Origin: Oxytricha trifallax
Lineage: Eukaryota > Ciliophora > Spirotrichea > Sporadotrichida > Oxytrichidae
NCBI GenBank assembly: GCA_000711775.1
Contig: ARYC01000252.1
Location: 106,918-170,917 of the forward strand
Direction of reading: 5' to 3'
Length of the DNA: 64,000 nucleotides
This document shows positions 35,934 through 49,039 of the stretch, piece after piece. How positions within the stretch are numbered: position 1 is the stretch's first letter; each line of letters opens with the position of its first letter. The position numbers and the translations under genes are program-made. The notes under the pieces are model-generated. The model was not told the DNA's origin. It searched no databases and saw only the letters and a list, made by a program, of their open reading frames with translations.

Positions 35934-38900
35934 TCAAAACATTTGAATATTTTAATGTTACCTTTTCACTTTAAGGTTCATTATCTTCTTCATATAGACT
36001 TTTATCTAATCTTACTCTAATTCCAAATTCTTTTGATATACTATGAACACATTAACTTCTGATTGATTAGTGGCATCATCTATAATTTCAAAATATTTTC
36101 TGGATTTTCTATATGATTAACTCATTTCTGATGAATTGATTTCTGAATTTTATAATTGAATAATTTAGCTAAAATCTATTTCACTTAAATTATCTATAAA
36201 TTCTATGTTCTTGCAATAACTCTAGAGGCAATTTTCTATTAGTTTTTTACTTGATTAGTATTTTTTAATAAATATCTTTAGAATTACTTTCGAGGCATTT
36301 TTAATACTTTCAAGTATATGTGATATAAATCTCAATGCTTGTTGCGTTTTTATAGAATCTAAATTTCTTACAATATAGAAAGTTCCAATTTTAAATATTT
36401 ATAATTTTTCTTCTAATAATTGAAGAAAATATATATATTTTTTATTTTTATTTTGAATTGTACTTAAATTTTTTATTCTCTAATATTTATTGCTTTTATC
36501 ATTTAATCCCTATTTGATAATCTTTCATTCCATGAAGAAAACATTGTTTAATTCTGGACTGAGACGAGGAAAATTAAAAAAAATAATTTTAATCTTAATT
36601 TTTTTCGCATTATAGATATTGTATAATTTTAAGATCTTTATATACTAAATGATAATTAATTATAAAAGTTCCTTTGAACTTCTGTAATGATACAAAGGAT
36701 GGAAAATAATTTCCCAAAATTTATTGGGTTCTAGTTAAACTATTTTTAAAATAATTTTTCACTTAATTTTCTATTGACTATATATAGAAAGCATCAACAA
36801 GAGATTCTATGATTAAAGCTTTAAGATTTTCATAAGCGGGGGGAAATATCAAATTATAAATATTATATAGTAAGAAATGGATAATATTTACAATAGAATA
36901 GGCTCATTTTCTAAATATGTTTAAAATTCCAATTACAGTATTTTTAATAATGTATTTGGGTGATAGCCCTAAAGTGGGGGAAGAATTAAATTTTTCCCAA
37001 ACTTTACTAATAATTTATAAGTCATTATAGTAAGAAAACATTTGAATTTGGAAATTAAATTATAAATATAATTAATATAAATTAAAATCGTGTCAGTAAA
37101 AGTTAGCTAATTTAAACGTTCTTGGGCTCTTTAAATAGAAATTTTAAATTAGCTGGACTTTTTTATCGGCTATACTATTTTGTCGCATCAAGGAAGCGAG
37201 ATAACTCGACTATAATGTGGAGGTATAATTTAAATAATTTAGAAAAGCTAATTAAAGTCGAATTATCTCGCTCACTTAATGCAACAAAATAGTACAGCCA
37301 ATACTAATTTCCAGCTAATTTTAAATTTTCTATCAAAAGAGCCAAATATCGTTTAAATTGGCTAACTTTAATCGCCGCAATTTGATTTATATTAATTCTA
37401 ATAAGATTTTATTTTCCAAATTAAATTTTTTTCTACAATAGTAAATCGAATTATTAATGGTAGCTCATAAACAAATTCACGAATGATCTTTAAAGGAGTC
37501 TTTGCCACATAGTATCATATTATCTCTTAACAAGAGAAAAAAAAATTAAAAATGAATTGCTAATAAATTTTAATTATTTATTTATTATTTTATTTAAATT
37601 TTAATTTTACTTTTATTATCTTAAAAAAAAGAATATTTTTATCAATAAATTCTTAAGTTAATTATAAATTTTAAAGGATTATATACGTTAATCCCACAGA
37701 TGCAACATTCTATTTAAGACCATAAAAGTATAAGTAAAATTTAAATAAAATAATAAATAAATAGTTTAAATTTATTAACAATTTATTTTTTATTTTTTTT
37801 TTCTCTTGTTAAGAGATATTATGATACTATGTTGTAAAGACTCCTTAAAAGATCATTAATGAGCTATTTTATGGCCCTGCTTTGGGGATTATTACCCAAA
37901 TATTTGTTCAGATGACTTATTAATTTCTAGTTCTTTTACTAAATTTAACATACTTTTTGTAATTACTACATTTGATTTTTCATCTATATTATATAAATAA
38001 TTTGTTTTAGACAAAAATTTTTATTTAGAAATCACAATAATTTTATTAGTTAATAACAAGCTTTGAGCGTGTTTTCTTTATTATTTAAGATAGATAGTCA
38101 GCATTACAAGAAGATTAGAACATCGTTTATAAAAACTAATAGTTTAAATTATAAAAATATTTTTTAATTATTAATTTTTAAGGATTGAGCTTTAAGTGAG
38201 ATCAATTATAAACTAAAATCTGACTTGTTATTGATTTGAATTATATTTCTTGAGGTAATTAAAGATTTAGAGATTAATTTGTTCCTCTAATTTTGAATTT
38301 TTTATTTATTATTTCTAATCCTTATTTAGATCTTTAAAGCTAAGTTTAATTTTAAAATCTTTATGTTATTGATGGTTTCCATCTTTTTATTAGCAAACTT
38401 CTGCATTTGCTATAAATTATTATTTAAAATGATACCTTTAATAGTTTAAATATCTATTAAAAAAATAAAGACTGCATCGTTTTTATAATCCTCTTAGATA
38501 TTTTCATTCTTATTTTCAATTAAATTTTAATTTATGAGCCAATTTGTGTTATTTGCATTATATATATCTAAAAGAAATTCTAAGATTTCTAGTAGAAAAA
38601 GAAGATTTTCATCCGATTCTATGTTAATCACTATATATAATTATTTTGAATTTATTTAATATTTAATCACATTAACTTATTCTAAGTATTTATTTAGCTA
38701 AAACCTCTTTAAGTCTTATAAGTTTTTGCTGCTAGGGTCATATGATACTTTTAAACTTTACTTTACGTTCTTAAAGTAGTCGAACTTATTCATGAAAAAC
38801 TCGTTCTCGGAATGATTTAATAATCTTAAACAAAGATTAGTAAAAATATTAAATTATTCAATTCCAATTACATTTATATTAATCAGTTAGATTATTAAAA

Positions 38901-39128
38901 AAAAAAAATTTAAGTCAAAATTATAGGGAATTCTGTTCATAATCAATAAATCAAATTAAATTGATTAATGATAAATATTATAGGATATTTGTAAGATATT
39001 CTTATAACATTTTACTGTAAATAATATATTTAAATTCCTACTCTCTATAAAGATTTTTCTTTATTCTCTTCGAGTCTCAAGTAGCTTAAAACAGTGATGT
39101 GGGGAAGAATAGTTAATTATGAATTCAT
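35934..39128 (-). CDS. FL gene 5 (F-box-like/LRR-like protein)
   Basis: The start at 39128 reads MNSQLTILPHITVLSYLRLE. After IES-1 come LCLRLLNHSENEFFMNKFDY and SLKVSYDPSSKNLQDLKR (38700-38835), DENLLFLLEILEFLLDIYN (near 38580), KIKLSFKDLNKDQ and INLQIFNYLKKYNSNQQQ (38230-38350), and VVITKSMLNLVKELEINKSS (near 37940). A composite element (36958-37897) follows, then FPPAYENLKALIIESLVD and FVSLQKFKGTF (36670-36845), IES-2, and HILESIKNASKVILKIF with FIDNLSEIDF. The tail DQIKVYMKKIMNLKVKR runs on to TGA at 35934-35936. FL gene 8 is its direct duplicate 13 kb away. Confidence 0.7.
36387..36664. other. IES-2 of FL gene 5 (278 bp)
   Basis: Direct repeat AAAGTTCC at 36379-36386 and 36665-36672. Excision joins FKGTF to FYIV in frame. 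Confidence 0.75.
37028..37442. mobile_element. Foldback element, GCGATA/GAGATAAC family (copy 3)
   Basis: The arms include TCAGTAAAAGTTAGCTAATT, TTTTAAATTAGCTGGACTTT and GGCTATACTATTTTGTCGCA with complements on the right. It is more diverged than the copy at 27647. Confidence 0.75.
37461..37866. mobile_element. Foldback starting TAGCTCAT
   Basis: The left arm TAGCTCATAAACAAATTCAC..., with TTAAAGGAGTCTTTGCCACA and CTCTTAACAAGAGAAAAAAA, pairs with a right arm ending ATGAGCTA at 37866. The loop is AT-rich without frames. A right-arm-like remnant occurs near 50885-50945 in the duplicate gene. Confidence 0.75.
38839..39062. other. IES-1 of FL gene 5 (224 bp)
   Basis: Pointer ATT at 38836-38838 and 39063-39065, with ends AGTAAAAAT and TTTTTCTTT. 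Excision joins LEEN to LCLRLLNHSEN in frame. Confidence 0.8.
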
Positions 39129-39467
39129 TTTATATCAAATATATATATATATATATATATTTTTTAATTTTAATCACTATCTTTAATTTAAGTATAGTTA
39201 AATATATCAAATAGCATCATTTAAATTTTATTTATTATCAATTGAAAGAATTCCTACAAATAAAATAAATTAAAAATTATATTTTAGAAGATAAATACAT
39301 TTAAATTATTTAGAAATATTTATTTTTATCAATGTATGAGTTAAACAATTTAAAAAAAGTACAATAAGTATTAGATCTTAACTTTTAAAAATTTGTATAG
39401 ATCTTTTTGTGTGTCTGTGCTTTTAATTAATCAACAATTTATTGTAAATAATAAATTAAATTATTAT

Positions 39468-39846
39468 GGGGAGTGTTCTACCCCAACATTAAATTAAATA
39501 CTTTTTTGCAATAAAAATTTTAGAAACATATAAATTTCAATCTTTAACCATTACCATATGCTGAAAAACTTTTAATAAGTATGATTTTTAAGGTATATTA
39601 TTATTCATTGTCAAATTATATATTAAAATAATTGTTATTGTATGTAAAATTAATATGATTTCACTTAAATTTGAATTCTTTATCGACGTAGGAAGGATAT
39701 TGGATGCTAGATTATACTTTACCATATCATAATTGATGATAAAGATTTGAAAAATTTATAAATATGACATATTTTTATGTTTGGTGCAGGAAACTTCCTT
39801 CCTTGCGAGCAATCAAAATTTTGGGTCAGGAATCTTCCCCCCCCCC
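39468..39846. mobile_element. Element with GGAAACTTCC and poly-C end
   Basis: The left end is GGGGAGTGTTCTACCCC. The right end contains GGTGCAGGAAACTTCC, a second GGTCAGGAATCTTCC and then a C run ending at 39846. It shares this end sequence with 59499-60009. AT-rich core, no frame. Intergenic, between FL genes 5 and 6. Confidence 0.6.
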
Positions 39847-40037
39847 AATAATTAAACTTTATATTTCAAGTAATTGATATTTATTTTCCTATAAAAATTA
39901 TTTTTTATTGTGTTGGCTGTTTCAATTATAGTTTTATTAAACAAAAAATGTTATTTTACCATATAGTATCTAATATTAAATTTTTTTTCTTCCAAGAATA
40001 GATTATTTATAAAGTCATATTATTGACCTATTTTTAT

Positions 40038-40847
40038 AAGGTAAAATTTTTTTAGAATAAATGAATTTTTTGATTAATATAGAATGTGATTTAATTAAGT
40101 TTTAAATATGTCTTAAAAAGTATGAGGAAAGTGTATATAAGAGCTTATAAGAGGAAAGTAAAATGCAAATATTTGAGAAAATTATTGTTGAAATACTACA
40201 AGATATTCTGAGTCGATAAATGAGCGCATGAGCGCTAAATATGTGCGCTCATGCGCTCATAAAATAAATAATCAGCCCATATCAAAGGACTTTTGTCTTA
40301 ATTCCGATTCTTAATTGTAGAACCTCCCTTAGCCATAATCCCTTATTTTTAATAAATAATTAATTTTATCTAATATTTTTAATAATATTTAAATTTACGC
40401 AATTTATTAAATTTAAAAGTTAGTTAAAAACGTAATTCTCTATAGAGAAAATTAATTAGGTTAATTATATTTAAGTTTTAATTAAAAATTAAAACAATAT
40501 TATTAAAAACATTAGATAAAATTAATTATTTATTAAAAATAAGGGATTATGGCTAAGGGAGGTTCTACAATTAAGAATCGGAATTAAGACAAAAGTCCTT
40601 TGATATGGGCTGATTATTTATTTTATGAGCGCATGAGCGCACATATTTAGCGCTCATGCGCTCATTTATCGACTCAGAATATCTTGTAGTATTTCAACAA
40701 TAATTTTCTCAAATATTTGCATTTTACTTTCCTCTTATAAGCTCTTATATACACTTTCCTCATACTTTTTAAGACATATTTAAAACTTAATTAAATCACA
40801 TTCTATATTAATCAAAAAATTCATTTATTCTAAAAAAATTTTACCTT
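40038..40847. mobile_element. 810-bp near-perfect palindrome (copy 1)
   Basis: Arms of about 400 bp start AAGGTAAAATTTTTTTAGAA and meet near 40442. A GC-rich motif, GAGCGCATGAGCGC, stands in each arm about 175 bp in, with GCGCTCATGCGCTC 20 bases further. The second copy is at 58190-58998. There is no frame in either strand. The near-identity of the arms implies recent origin or gene conversion. Confidence 0.9.
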
Positions 40848-40960
40848 ATCAAATATCTGTAACTTATAGATAATAGGAATATAATTATTTATTTTGTTTG
40901 AAATTTACAAATTAATTCTAATCAGATTAAGAAAGAATAAAGTTTATAAAAATTAAGGTT

Positions 40961-43900
40961 TCATGATGTATCTATTAGAGATTTAAACTGCAACATTCTA
41001 ATTTTAATTTACCCCTCAGCGCAAGTTGAACCCTTTGAAAATTTAATACTATCCAAATATTTTAAATGCTTCAAATCTCTCTCTGAATTATAGTGAATAT
41101 CTGGCTATTCGAGATCAATTATAACGACGTTTTCGCAATAAGGTCTAAGATTATTGATCAATTCAAATAGATTGAAATTGTCAGGTTCTTCCATAGTAAA
41201 CTCTAGATTTACAGTAGAAGCATATTTAATATTTCCAAATACTTGAGTCATAAAATTTAATGCTTATTTAGGATTAAAATTAGGCCATGTCCATATTATA
41301 AAAGTTAATGAAACTAATCTATTATTTTTATTTTAAAATTTTAGTTTTTAAATAACAAAATTAGATTAACAATCATTTTAAAAGGCTTTATTATAAAATA
41401 AAAGTTCCTTCAAAAATCTTTAGAGATTAAAAAATTTGTTGCTCACTATTTAAGATTTGTTTGTTTTAATTTGTCTATTCAAAATATTCAATATAAGAAT
41501 AATCTATACTATTTTTTATGATTAAAGTTTCCAGACTTTAAAACCTCGACGGAAATTTAATTTCTTAGAAAAGATAATATTAATAAAATTTATTGAAATG
41601 GATAGATTGAAGTGTGGAAGGCGCTTAAAACTTTAATATGTTCAAGATTTAACAAATTGTTGTTAGTCAAGTATATTACTTAATTTGTATATGTTAAATA
41701 AAGTTCATTCGCCTGATTAAAAAGATTTTAACTTTCCTTAAGAATTTATCTTTCATATGCCAAACAAATATTAAAATATAAATATATTTTCAATGTTAAT
41801 AGAATTTAATCATTATATTTTACTTGATTAATATAAAGCTTTATACTTTAGCTATTCATTTCTTGAATAAGTTTGGCAACAATTTTTACATATTCTTGTG
41901 TTAATTATTTGTTGAATTCTGGTAAGTCAAAAACAAATTCAAATCTGACAGATTGCTGAAATGAAAAATATTTCTCTAATAAATCAGAAATATGAGTATC
42001 AATTTATGTTTGTGAAATCTAATCTTATTAGATAATTTAGTTTTGATCTTAATCATTTATTTCTATAAACTAAATTTTAATTTTTATAAGTTTTTTGTTT
42101 TGATTGGGAACTTCGTTTTCAATGGAGGATTGTAAATATAAATATATATTTATATATAATAGTCATTATTTGAAATATTAAAATAATTCTTTTTAACATT
42201 TAAAATTCAATAATTAAGATAAATTGAATTGCTTTTTATTATATTTTGATAGTTAATTATAATTTGATGACCTTACCTTCATAAACTCAATATTTAAAAT
42301 ATCAATTTAATGAACTATAACCCTACATTCTCACTAAAAATTATATTTCTTATATGATAAAAAATTTATTTTCTTGGTGATTTATTTATTTTTTCTTCAT
42401 TAGGATTTTATTTAGGGAATAATATATATTTCTAATTTTAATTTTGTGTATAATTGTTCACCCTAAGCCTCCCACCATCATATAAAAATATTTTTTTATA
42501 AAAAAATTTCTTGGATTCACTACATCCTTCGACCTTTTGATTACATGCTCAAAGGAAAATATTAAATTATGTAAGAAACTTTCTTTATATTTATTATATT
42601 TGATTTTCTAAATATCATTATTATTATTATTATGATTTAATTCTAATAAGTCAACCAGAATATTCCTTATGTAACTGAGAATTTTATTACAAGTTATATT
42701 ATTGTTGACTTATTATAATTAAATTTATAATGAGCATTCGTTATAATAATATATAGAAAATCAAATATAATAAATATAAGAAAGTTCCTTACATAATTTA
42801 ATATTTTCCTATTAGAGCACGTACTGAACCAGAAAAAATAAACTTAATCTTTGTATTATCTGATCGCATGGCAAGAAATTTTTTATGAAATTTATGTATT
42901 TATATGGAAGTGAGGGGGGCACAGAGTGAACATATTATATTTATTGATATACTTATTAAAATTAATTTTTATTATATTTTTATTTCACTGTAAAAGTTAT
43001 ATTTACAGAGATAATAGACTATATCTCAATTAATTGATAAAACACTAATTGAATATGTAATAATTTTATTAGTTTAATTAGTAAATGGTACCTCCCCAAA
43101 TAATAATTGTGCAAATTGTTTCTTATCTTCAGTCTAATTTGAATTTTATCTACTAGTGACCAAGTTAGGATTATGAATATCAATAATACTCTCTAATATG
43201 TTTAAAAGATAGTCAAATTCCTTAATTGAATTTACTCCAATCTCTAATTATATTTTATTTATAAATAACAATCAATTAAGACAAAATTTAATTTTCAATC
43301 ACATTGATTTGGTCCATTTTTAAAATAAGCGAGAACAGCTTCGATTTTTGAAAGTTGTGAGGTTCTTAGTCAAGTTTTAAAACAAAAAACTAGTTTTTGT
43401 TCATAAAGTACACGAATTTATCAAAAATGAATTTATTTTCTTATTTATTCATAAGTCTAAAGTTCAAATTTAGTAGAATATTAAAAAGAAATTAATTTAT
43501 GTCAAAATTCTAAAAATTAAATAATTTCTGAATGCTTATAGAAGTCTAATTGTAAAAATGATTTAATAATATTTATCAATTTTTAAAGATAATAACACAA
43601 TAATTTTATAATTTTTATATCTTTAAATTTGAGGCTTTAAAATAAAGAAATAATTTAATTAGTTCAAAAAAAGATTCAAATTAAATTACTTATTGATTAA
43701 ACTTATTACATTAAAATCTAATTTTTTAGTAAAAATTAAAGTTAGGTAACTAATTTATTTTTACATTTTTAAAAATAAAGAAGTTATGATTTATTTTAAA
43801 TTCTGTTTTTTATATTTAAATTACGCTAAATTTTGGGGGCCGTATCTGAACCAAAGTGACAATATCGAAACCAATTTTATTTTTTATAGTATATACGTGC

Positions 43901-44284
43901 ATGGTCCAAGTAAAATTAGGGTTGGATAACACGTAGAGAATATTTTAAGTATGAAAGATTTCTATAAAGTATTGAAAAAACACAAATGAGTCTTAAATTT
44001 ATCATAAAATTATTTAAAAATAATAAGATTTAAATAATTTTATGATAAATTTAAGACTCATTTGTGTTATTTCAATACTTTATAGAAATCTTTCATACTT
44101 AAAATATTCTCTACGTGTTATCCAACCCTAATTTTACTTGGACCATGCACGTATATACTATAAAAAATAAAATTAGTTTCGATATTGTCACTTTGATTCA
44201 GATACGGCCCCCCACTAAATTTTCTAAAAGAGATAGGTAACTCAGAACTGTAATGTGTGGTAAAATTGTTAATTTTGAGTTCAT
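40961..44284 (-). CDS. FL gene 6 (F-box-like/LRR-like protein)
   Basis: The start at 44284 reads MNSKLTILPHITVLSYLSL. After IES-1 comes LNFRLMNKQENKFIFDKF near 43450. The FKGTF-type block (LRRFEGTF) is at 41398-41430. After a 91-bp IES-2 one frame runs to the stop: IIWTWPNFNPKQALNFMTQ, VFGNIKYASTVNLEFTMEEP, NNLRPYCENVVIIDLEQPD, LKYLDSIKFSKGSTCAEGQ and IKIRMLQFKSLIDTS, with TGA at 40961-40963. FL gene 9 is its duplicate. A foldback sits at the very edge of IES-1. Confidence 0.7.
41307..41397. other. IES-2 of FL gene 6 (91 bp)
   Basis: Direct repeat ATAAAAGTT at 41298-41306 and 41398-41406, the longest perfect pointer in this series. Excision joins EGTF to IIWTW in frame. Confidence 0.8.
42455..42930. 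mobile_element. Imperfect foldback starting TGTTCACCC
   Basis: The outer ends TGTTCACCCTAAGCCTCCCA and GGGGGGCACAGAGTGAACA are imperfect complements. Inside, 42553-42616 pairs well with 42760-42820 (AATATTAAATTATGTAAG and complement). No frame seen. It lies within FL gene 6. Confidence 0.6.
43471..44218. other. IES-1 of FL gene 6 (748 bp)
   Basis: Pointer ATT at 43468-43470 and 44219-44221, with ends TAGTAGAA and ACTAA. Excision joins LLEN to LNFRLMN in frame. About half of it is the nested foldback 43834-44214. Confidence 0.7.
43834..44214. mobile_element. Foldback TGGGGGCC...GGCCCCCCA with 8-bp duplication
   Basis: Arms of about 180 bp begin TGGGGGCCGTATCTGAACC. The flanking 8 bp CTAAATTT occur on both sides (43826-43833 and 44215-44222). 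The duplicate gene 9 shows the empty site CACTAAATTGTC near 56820. The element at 54506-55170 shares the ends. Confidence 0.85.
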
Positions 44285-44466
44285 TTTTATATTAAATATA
44301 TAAATATATCGAGAACCTTGATTTATAAGTTATTAATTATTAATATACCTTAAAAGCCCTAATTTATATACAGACATAAGCAAAAATATTATGTTAAAAT
44401 TCTAAAATTAAATAATACATGCAAATTTGATTAATAATAATAATGAATAATTTTTTTGTATAAAGT

Positions 44467-47400
44467 TCAATCAAGTTATTAACTATTATATTCAACCTTT
44501 TTTGTGATAACTTTAATCCTCCCTTCTTTGTACAATGAGTTCTTTTGAATCTCTATACACCAATCGTACTTAGTATGCTTATTATGAGTCTAAAACCTTA
44601 AATAAATCTCACTTTTCCCTGATTTGTCTTAATTTGAATCAAGAGTTACCTGATTAATGTCAATATTGCCAATTTATTCAATAAATTCGATATTTTTACA
44701 GTAAATTTCGAGAGCATTTTTTATCTCTCTTTTGTCAAAAGCTTAAGTTTATGGTATAAAAAACCTTAAATTTACAGAAGATGCATTTTTAATGCCTACT
44801 AAAATTCTTGAAATAGCTTCTAAATGATATTTATGTGGAAAATAACCTATTTTTATGAAAAAAGTTTCTTTAAATTTATATTACTGAAGTATATATATAT
44901 TTAAGTTTGACATTAATTTTAAATATGATAAGAATTTTAAAATAAAGCTCCCTCGACTCTCTTCAAAGATTTGAAACTTGGAAATATTTCAATTTTTATA
45001 TCTAATAGTTTTTGTCTATAAATTACATCTATTTAATCTTCTATAATAAGAGTTTCAAGATTCTCATAATTCTGAGGAAATTAAATATTAATTATAGCAA
45101 TTAATTCACTTAATAATTATTTAAATTATGAAATGGATACGTCAGATTATATTTGATCTTTAACCTTTAAATGTGTTTTAAATCAATAATTTGTTTGTTT
45201 GCCATAGCAACTATATTTGACTCATAAACCTCTATACCATTAATTAGACTAATCAGTTTGGAAATATCTTATGAATTGGAATGTCCTTATATATTGAAAA
45301 AATTGATTAATCAATAAATATAAGGGATTTATAAATATGAATAATCTTATAAATTATTATCAATAAGAAATTCATTTTGGTGAAATAAAATATATATTTA
45401 AAAAAAGAGGTATAAGTAGCAACAGTTTTTATTCATTTAGTTTTATTTTGAGGTAAATTAACTTTGACTAATTAAAAATTAAGTTTAAATTTTTAAAAGG
45501 AACTTACTAATTTGAATAATAGAGATTTTTTTATAAAAGATTTAGAATTTAAATTTAAAGAATATTTTATTGTTTTTAAAATATTTTTTCTTTAAGTTAA
45601 TTTTTATTAAATCATCAAATTTAATTGTATTTAAATAATAATAATTAGCTAAGTACTTTAAGCATTCATATATTTCGCAAGTTAAGCAACATTTATAAAT
45701 ATTTTGTGTATCATTATTTAAATAATTGTTTAATTTACAATTTGAAGATTACTTAATTAAATTATATTATTTGTTTAACATTAATTTACTACCATCACTT
45801 AAAGAGATTCTTCCCTTCTAACTTTTATGATTAATTGTCAAAAAATTAAACTTGAGAATCTCTTTACAAATATTTTTATGTTTTATTATATAAGATCAAA
45901 TCTCATTTTTTAATGTTTTTGGAATTATTTTTTTAACTAAAACTTCAAATTTAGTTACAAGTTGAATCTCATTATTTTATTGATGCCTAATTTTTAATTA
46001 CAAATGTTTAATAATTCGAATCATAAATGTTTTTCATTTTTTATTTTTAAAGTATGATATATTTTCTTATTTCTAAACATCCTATTAGATTATTTAGTAT
46101 TAAAATGAACATCTCAATTATTTAATAATACGTTTTATAAGTTTGTAATTTTAAAAATATTATTAAATAATATCGGTAATTGTTTTAAACAAAAGTAAAA
46201 TATGATATCAAATATTTTTCAATAAAAGATGATATATTAATTTTGTGAAGAATTTTTTATGATAATTTCCCCAAATGGACTTAAAATATTTTTAATCTTA
46301 TCAAAGAAAGAGGAATAAAAGAAATTAATAAACAAAATATTATATATATTAAAGTACAATAAATTTAAGGATAATTTAGAGTGATGTTAATTTAAAGAAA
46401 GATTTATTATTAAATTGACAAAGGCAATCAATATTGTTTGAGAATGAAAGAGGGTGTAATTGATAAAATATTATTTTATCAGTTTGCTATTTCTGAGATC
46501 TAGTACAAACTCGAATGTGACCAACTAGGGTATTTAATGATACTTTTATAAGAAATCAGAAATTTATAAATTTAGTGACTATACTATGCTCTCATTTTAA
46601 GCAAGGATTCGCGATGGTTATTCTTAATTAATTTAATCCTAATTTATTTTTTGAAACTTAAGATTGATCTTTATAACTTTCCGGGTTGAGTAGGTTGCAT
46701 CATTATAAAAATAAACATATATAATAATCCAATACTTTTTATATTTATTAAATATTTAAATGAAATATATTTAATGAATAATTTTAATTAATAAGTTCTG
46801 CCACTGATTATAACTTTATTTTCCAATTAGCTATTTATAAAGTCATCCAAAAATGAAGTCAAAATAATATTTAAATAAAATAAATTAATGTTCCAAAAAT
46901 AATAAAAGTTACAGAGTTTGAATTTTTCAGTAAATGTTTTTAAAGCGAAATCATATCATAAAGTATATTCTTATTGACATTTTATAATTGATGACTTTTT
47001 AAAGTTCTTAAAATAAATTTACCTTTATTTATTGTGTCATTTTATTCAGAAGGTTTATTATTACTGAGAAAAAATATTAGACTATAGTTTTATTGCAAGT
47101 ATTATCTATTTTAAGAATTAAATAATTCTTTCTTTAAAATATTAAAATAATCATCTTTCTATTCCTCCTAAGTATTTTAATTTTATTGAGATATTTATCT
47201 AATATTCATCTATTCTAAATTATTAATTGAATTGTAACTATCAACAAGTTAATCTAAGACTATCAACAGAAACAAAAATTTATCATTTGATTAATCTTCA
47301 AAGTTATTGTTAAATTATTTTTAATTAATTATTATCTAATCTTAATATGTTTAAATAAATTGTTTTAAAGAATTACACAAACTTCTTCCATATTTTAAGT

Positions 47401-48003
47401 AATTTATAATTTTTTTAAATCCTTAAGACTTCTTTTGTTGGACTCAATATTTATTTTTAAGATTTCATTTTACTACTTGAAGTATTCGTACTTATTAATG
47501 AAGAATTAATTTTGTGAACGATTTAAAAGTCTTAAGTTCAGATTTTAGTTAAACTTTTATTAATTATTAATATTTGGAAATGTATTAAACATACATTAAA
47601 AACAAGATTCTGATTGAACATGAAAAGTTATTTTTTTAATACTTAAATTATTTTTTGGAATTAACCTTCAAATTTCTACTTTACCGAATTCGCTATTACT
47701 TAAACAGTTTACTCAAATATTTTTTTAAAAATTTCATCTCAATAGAAGTATAATTAATTAAACATTCGATATCTGAATACATTTTTTGGCATTTGAATAT
47801 GATAATAGTGAAGAATAATCAAAAATAAATATAAGTATTTCAAGCATAGATAGAATGAACATAAATTCAGTAAAATGATTGCTTATTATATCAATTTTTT
47901 AATTTAAAAATTTCCTGTAATGTAAAAATCTGACTAAATTCTCTATAAGATTAAAATAACTTAAAACTGTAATATGTGGTAAAATCGTTAACTTTGAGTT
48001 CAT
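44467..48003 (-). CDS. FL gene 7 (F-box-like/LRR-like protein)
   Basis: The start at 48003 reads MNSKLTILPHITVLSYFNLI. After IES-1 comes LNLRLLNRSQNQFFINKYEY (near 47480-47540). Further on is the equivalent of the FKGTF block (FEESRGAF near 44945-44975). Then come LEAISRILVGIKNASSVNLR, IKNALEIYCKNIEFIEQIGN, and the tail DWCIEIQKNSLYKEGRIKVI followed by TKKVEYNSQQLD, with TGA at 44467-44469. IES-2 seems present near 44870-44943 but its pointer is short (AAAG). The partial gene at 57530 is its duplicate. Confidence 0.65.
47545..47937. other. IES-1 of FL gene 7 (393 bp)
   Basis: Pointer ATT at 47542-47544 and 47938-47940, with ends TTAGTTAAA and CTGACTAA. Excision joins LIEN to LNLRLLN in frame. 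Confidence 0.75.
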
Positions 48004-49039
48004 TTTATTAAGATTAATATTTATTACTTTTTTAGATTATATATTTGTTGTTTAAATTCTTTTTCTTTACTAAATGCTTTTATATTTTTATTCATAAAAT
48101 TCATAACCTAAAAGAGGCTTAATTTTTTAATGGATCATCTAATAATACGACAAAAATTTTACAATAAATTTATTTAAACTCAACTTATAATGATTTTTTA
48201 TAAGGAATTTTAACACTATTAAAATTATTTAAATTTTTTTAATATAATATTATTTAAAAAACTCAATATTATTAATGCATATCAAAAATAACTATTATTG
48301 AAAACTTACAAAGAATATAATTTGTAAAAGAGGATAGTTAATGATTGAAATGTTAGCTAAGAATACTAAACTATTGAAATTGTTGAATCTTTTATATTTT
48401 TAGTATAAAGTTTTATTATTCAACTCAATGTCATTTAAATTTTGTATTTTAAACCATAAATAAAATTATCATTATAATCAAATATAAATTTGATTATAAT
48501 AATATTTTAAAATATAGTCTTTAAATTTTTATGCAAGGTTTACACAATAAACTAAAACATTTTTACATAAATTAAAAATTGATTTCAATTGCAAAATTTA
48601 ATAATTGATCAGGAAAATTTATTTAATGCTAAATTTTGAACATTACTAGTAAATATTTGAAGCTTAAAATTTAATTTAAAACTCCATAGATCAATTTAGA
48701 CAGGAAGATTGGGGTTAAGAATTAGGTTGTGATTAGCTCCAATCTTCGTGTGTTAATTGAACTTGGGGTTTTATTTCATTGTAAAATTAAAAATTTTCTA
48801 CAATTAATCTTTCAATTTATTTTCAAATGAACTTACTTTTTTCATTCATTATCTATTTTTTAAAAAAAATATTTTAAAAATGTATAAGTAATTATGATTT
48901 AAAAAAAACTAAATGTTAAATTTTAATATTAAATGACTTATTTAAAAATTAAAATTAGTTTTTATTTATCTTTTAAGAGATTATATCAATAAAATCAAAA
49001 CATTTGAATATTTTAATGTTACTTTTTCAAATTTAAGGT
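48004..49039. other. Intergenic between FL genes 7 and 8
   Basis: AT-rich spacer of 1 kb. The only structure recognised is the small inverted repeat at 48678-48772. Confidence 0.5.
48678..48772. repeat. Small inverted repeat, AAACYCCATAGATCAAT family
   Basis: The left end is AAACTCCATAGATCAATTTA followed by AGATTGGGGTTAAG, and the right end CTCCAATCTTCGTG...GGGGTTTTA is an imperfect complement. A longer relative is at 56303-56570. Confidence 0.65.

Larger units (their letters stand above)
36958..37897. mobile_element. Composite element with GGGTRATA ends
   Basis: The left end is GGGTGATAGCCCTAAAGTGG and the right end contains CTTTGGGGATTATTACCC. The same pair of ends occurs in the duplicate gene at 50032-51053 and resembles the 57009-57483 element (GGGTAATGGCCC). 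Two foldbacks (37028-37442 and 37461-37866) are nested in it. Flanks ATGTATTT and AAATATTT fit a decayed 8-bp duplication. Confidence 0.55.
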
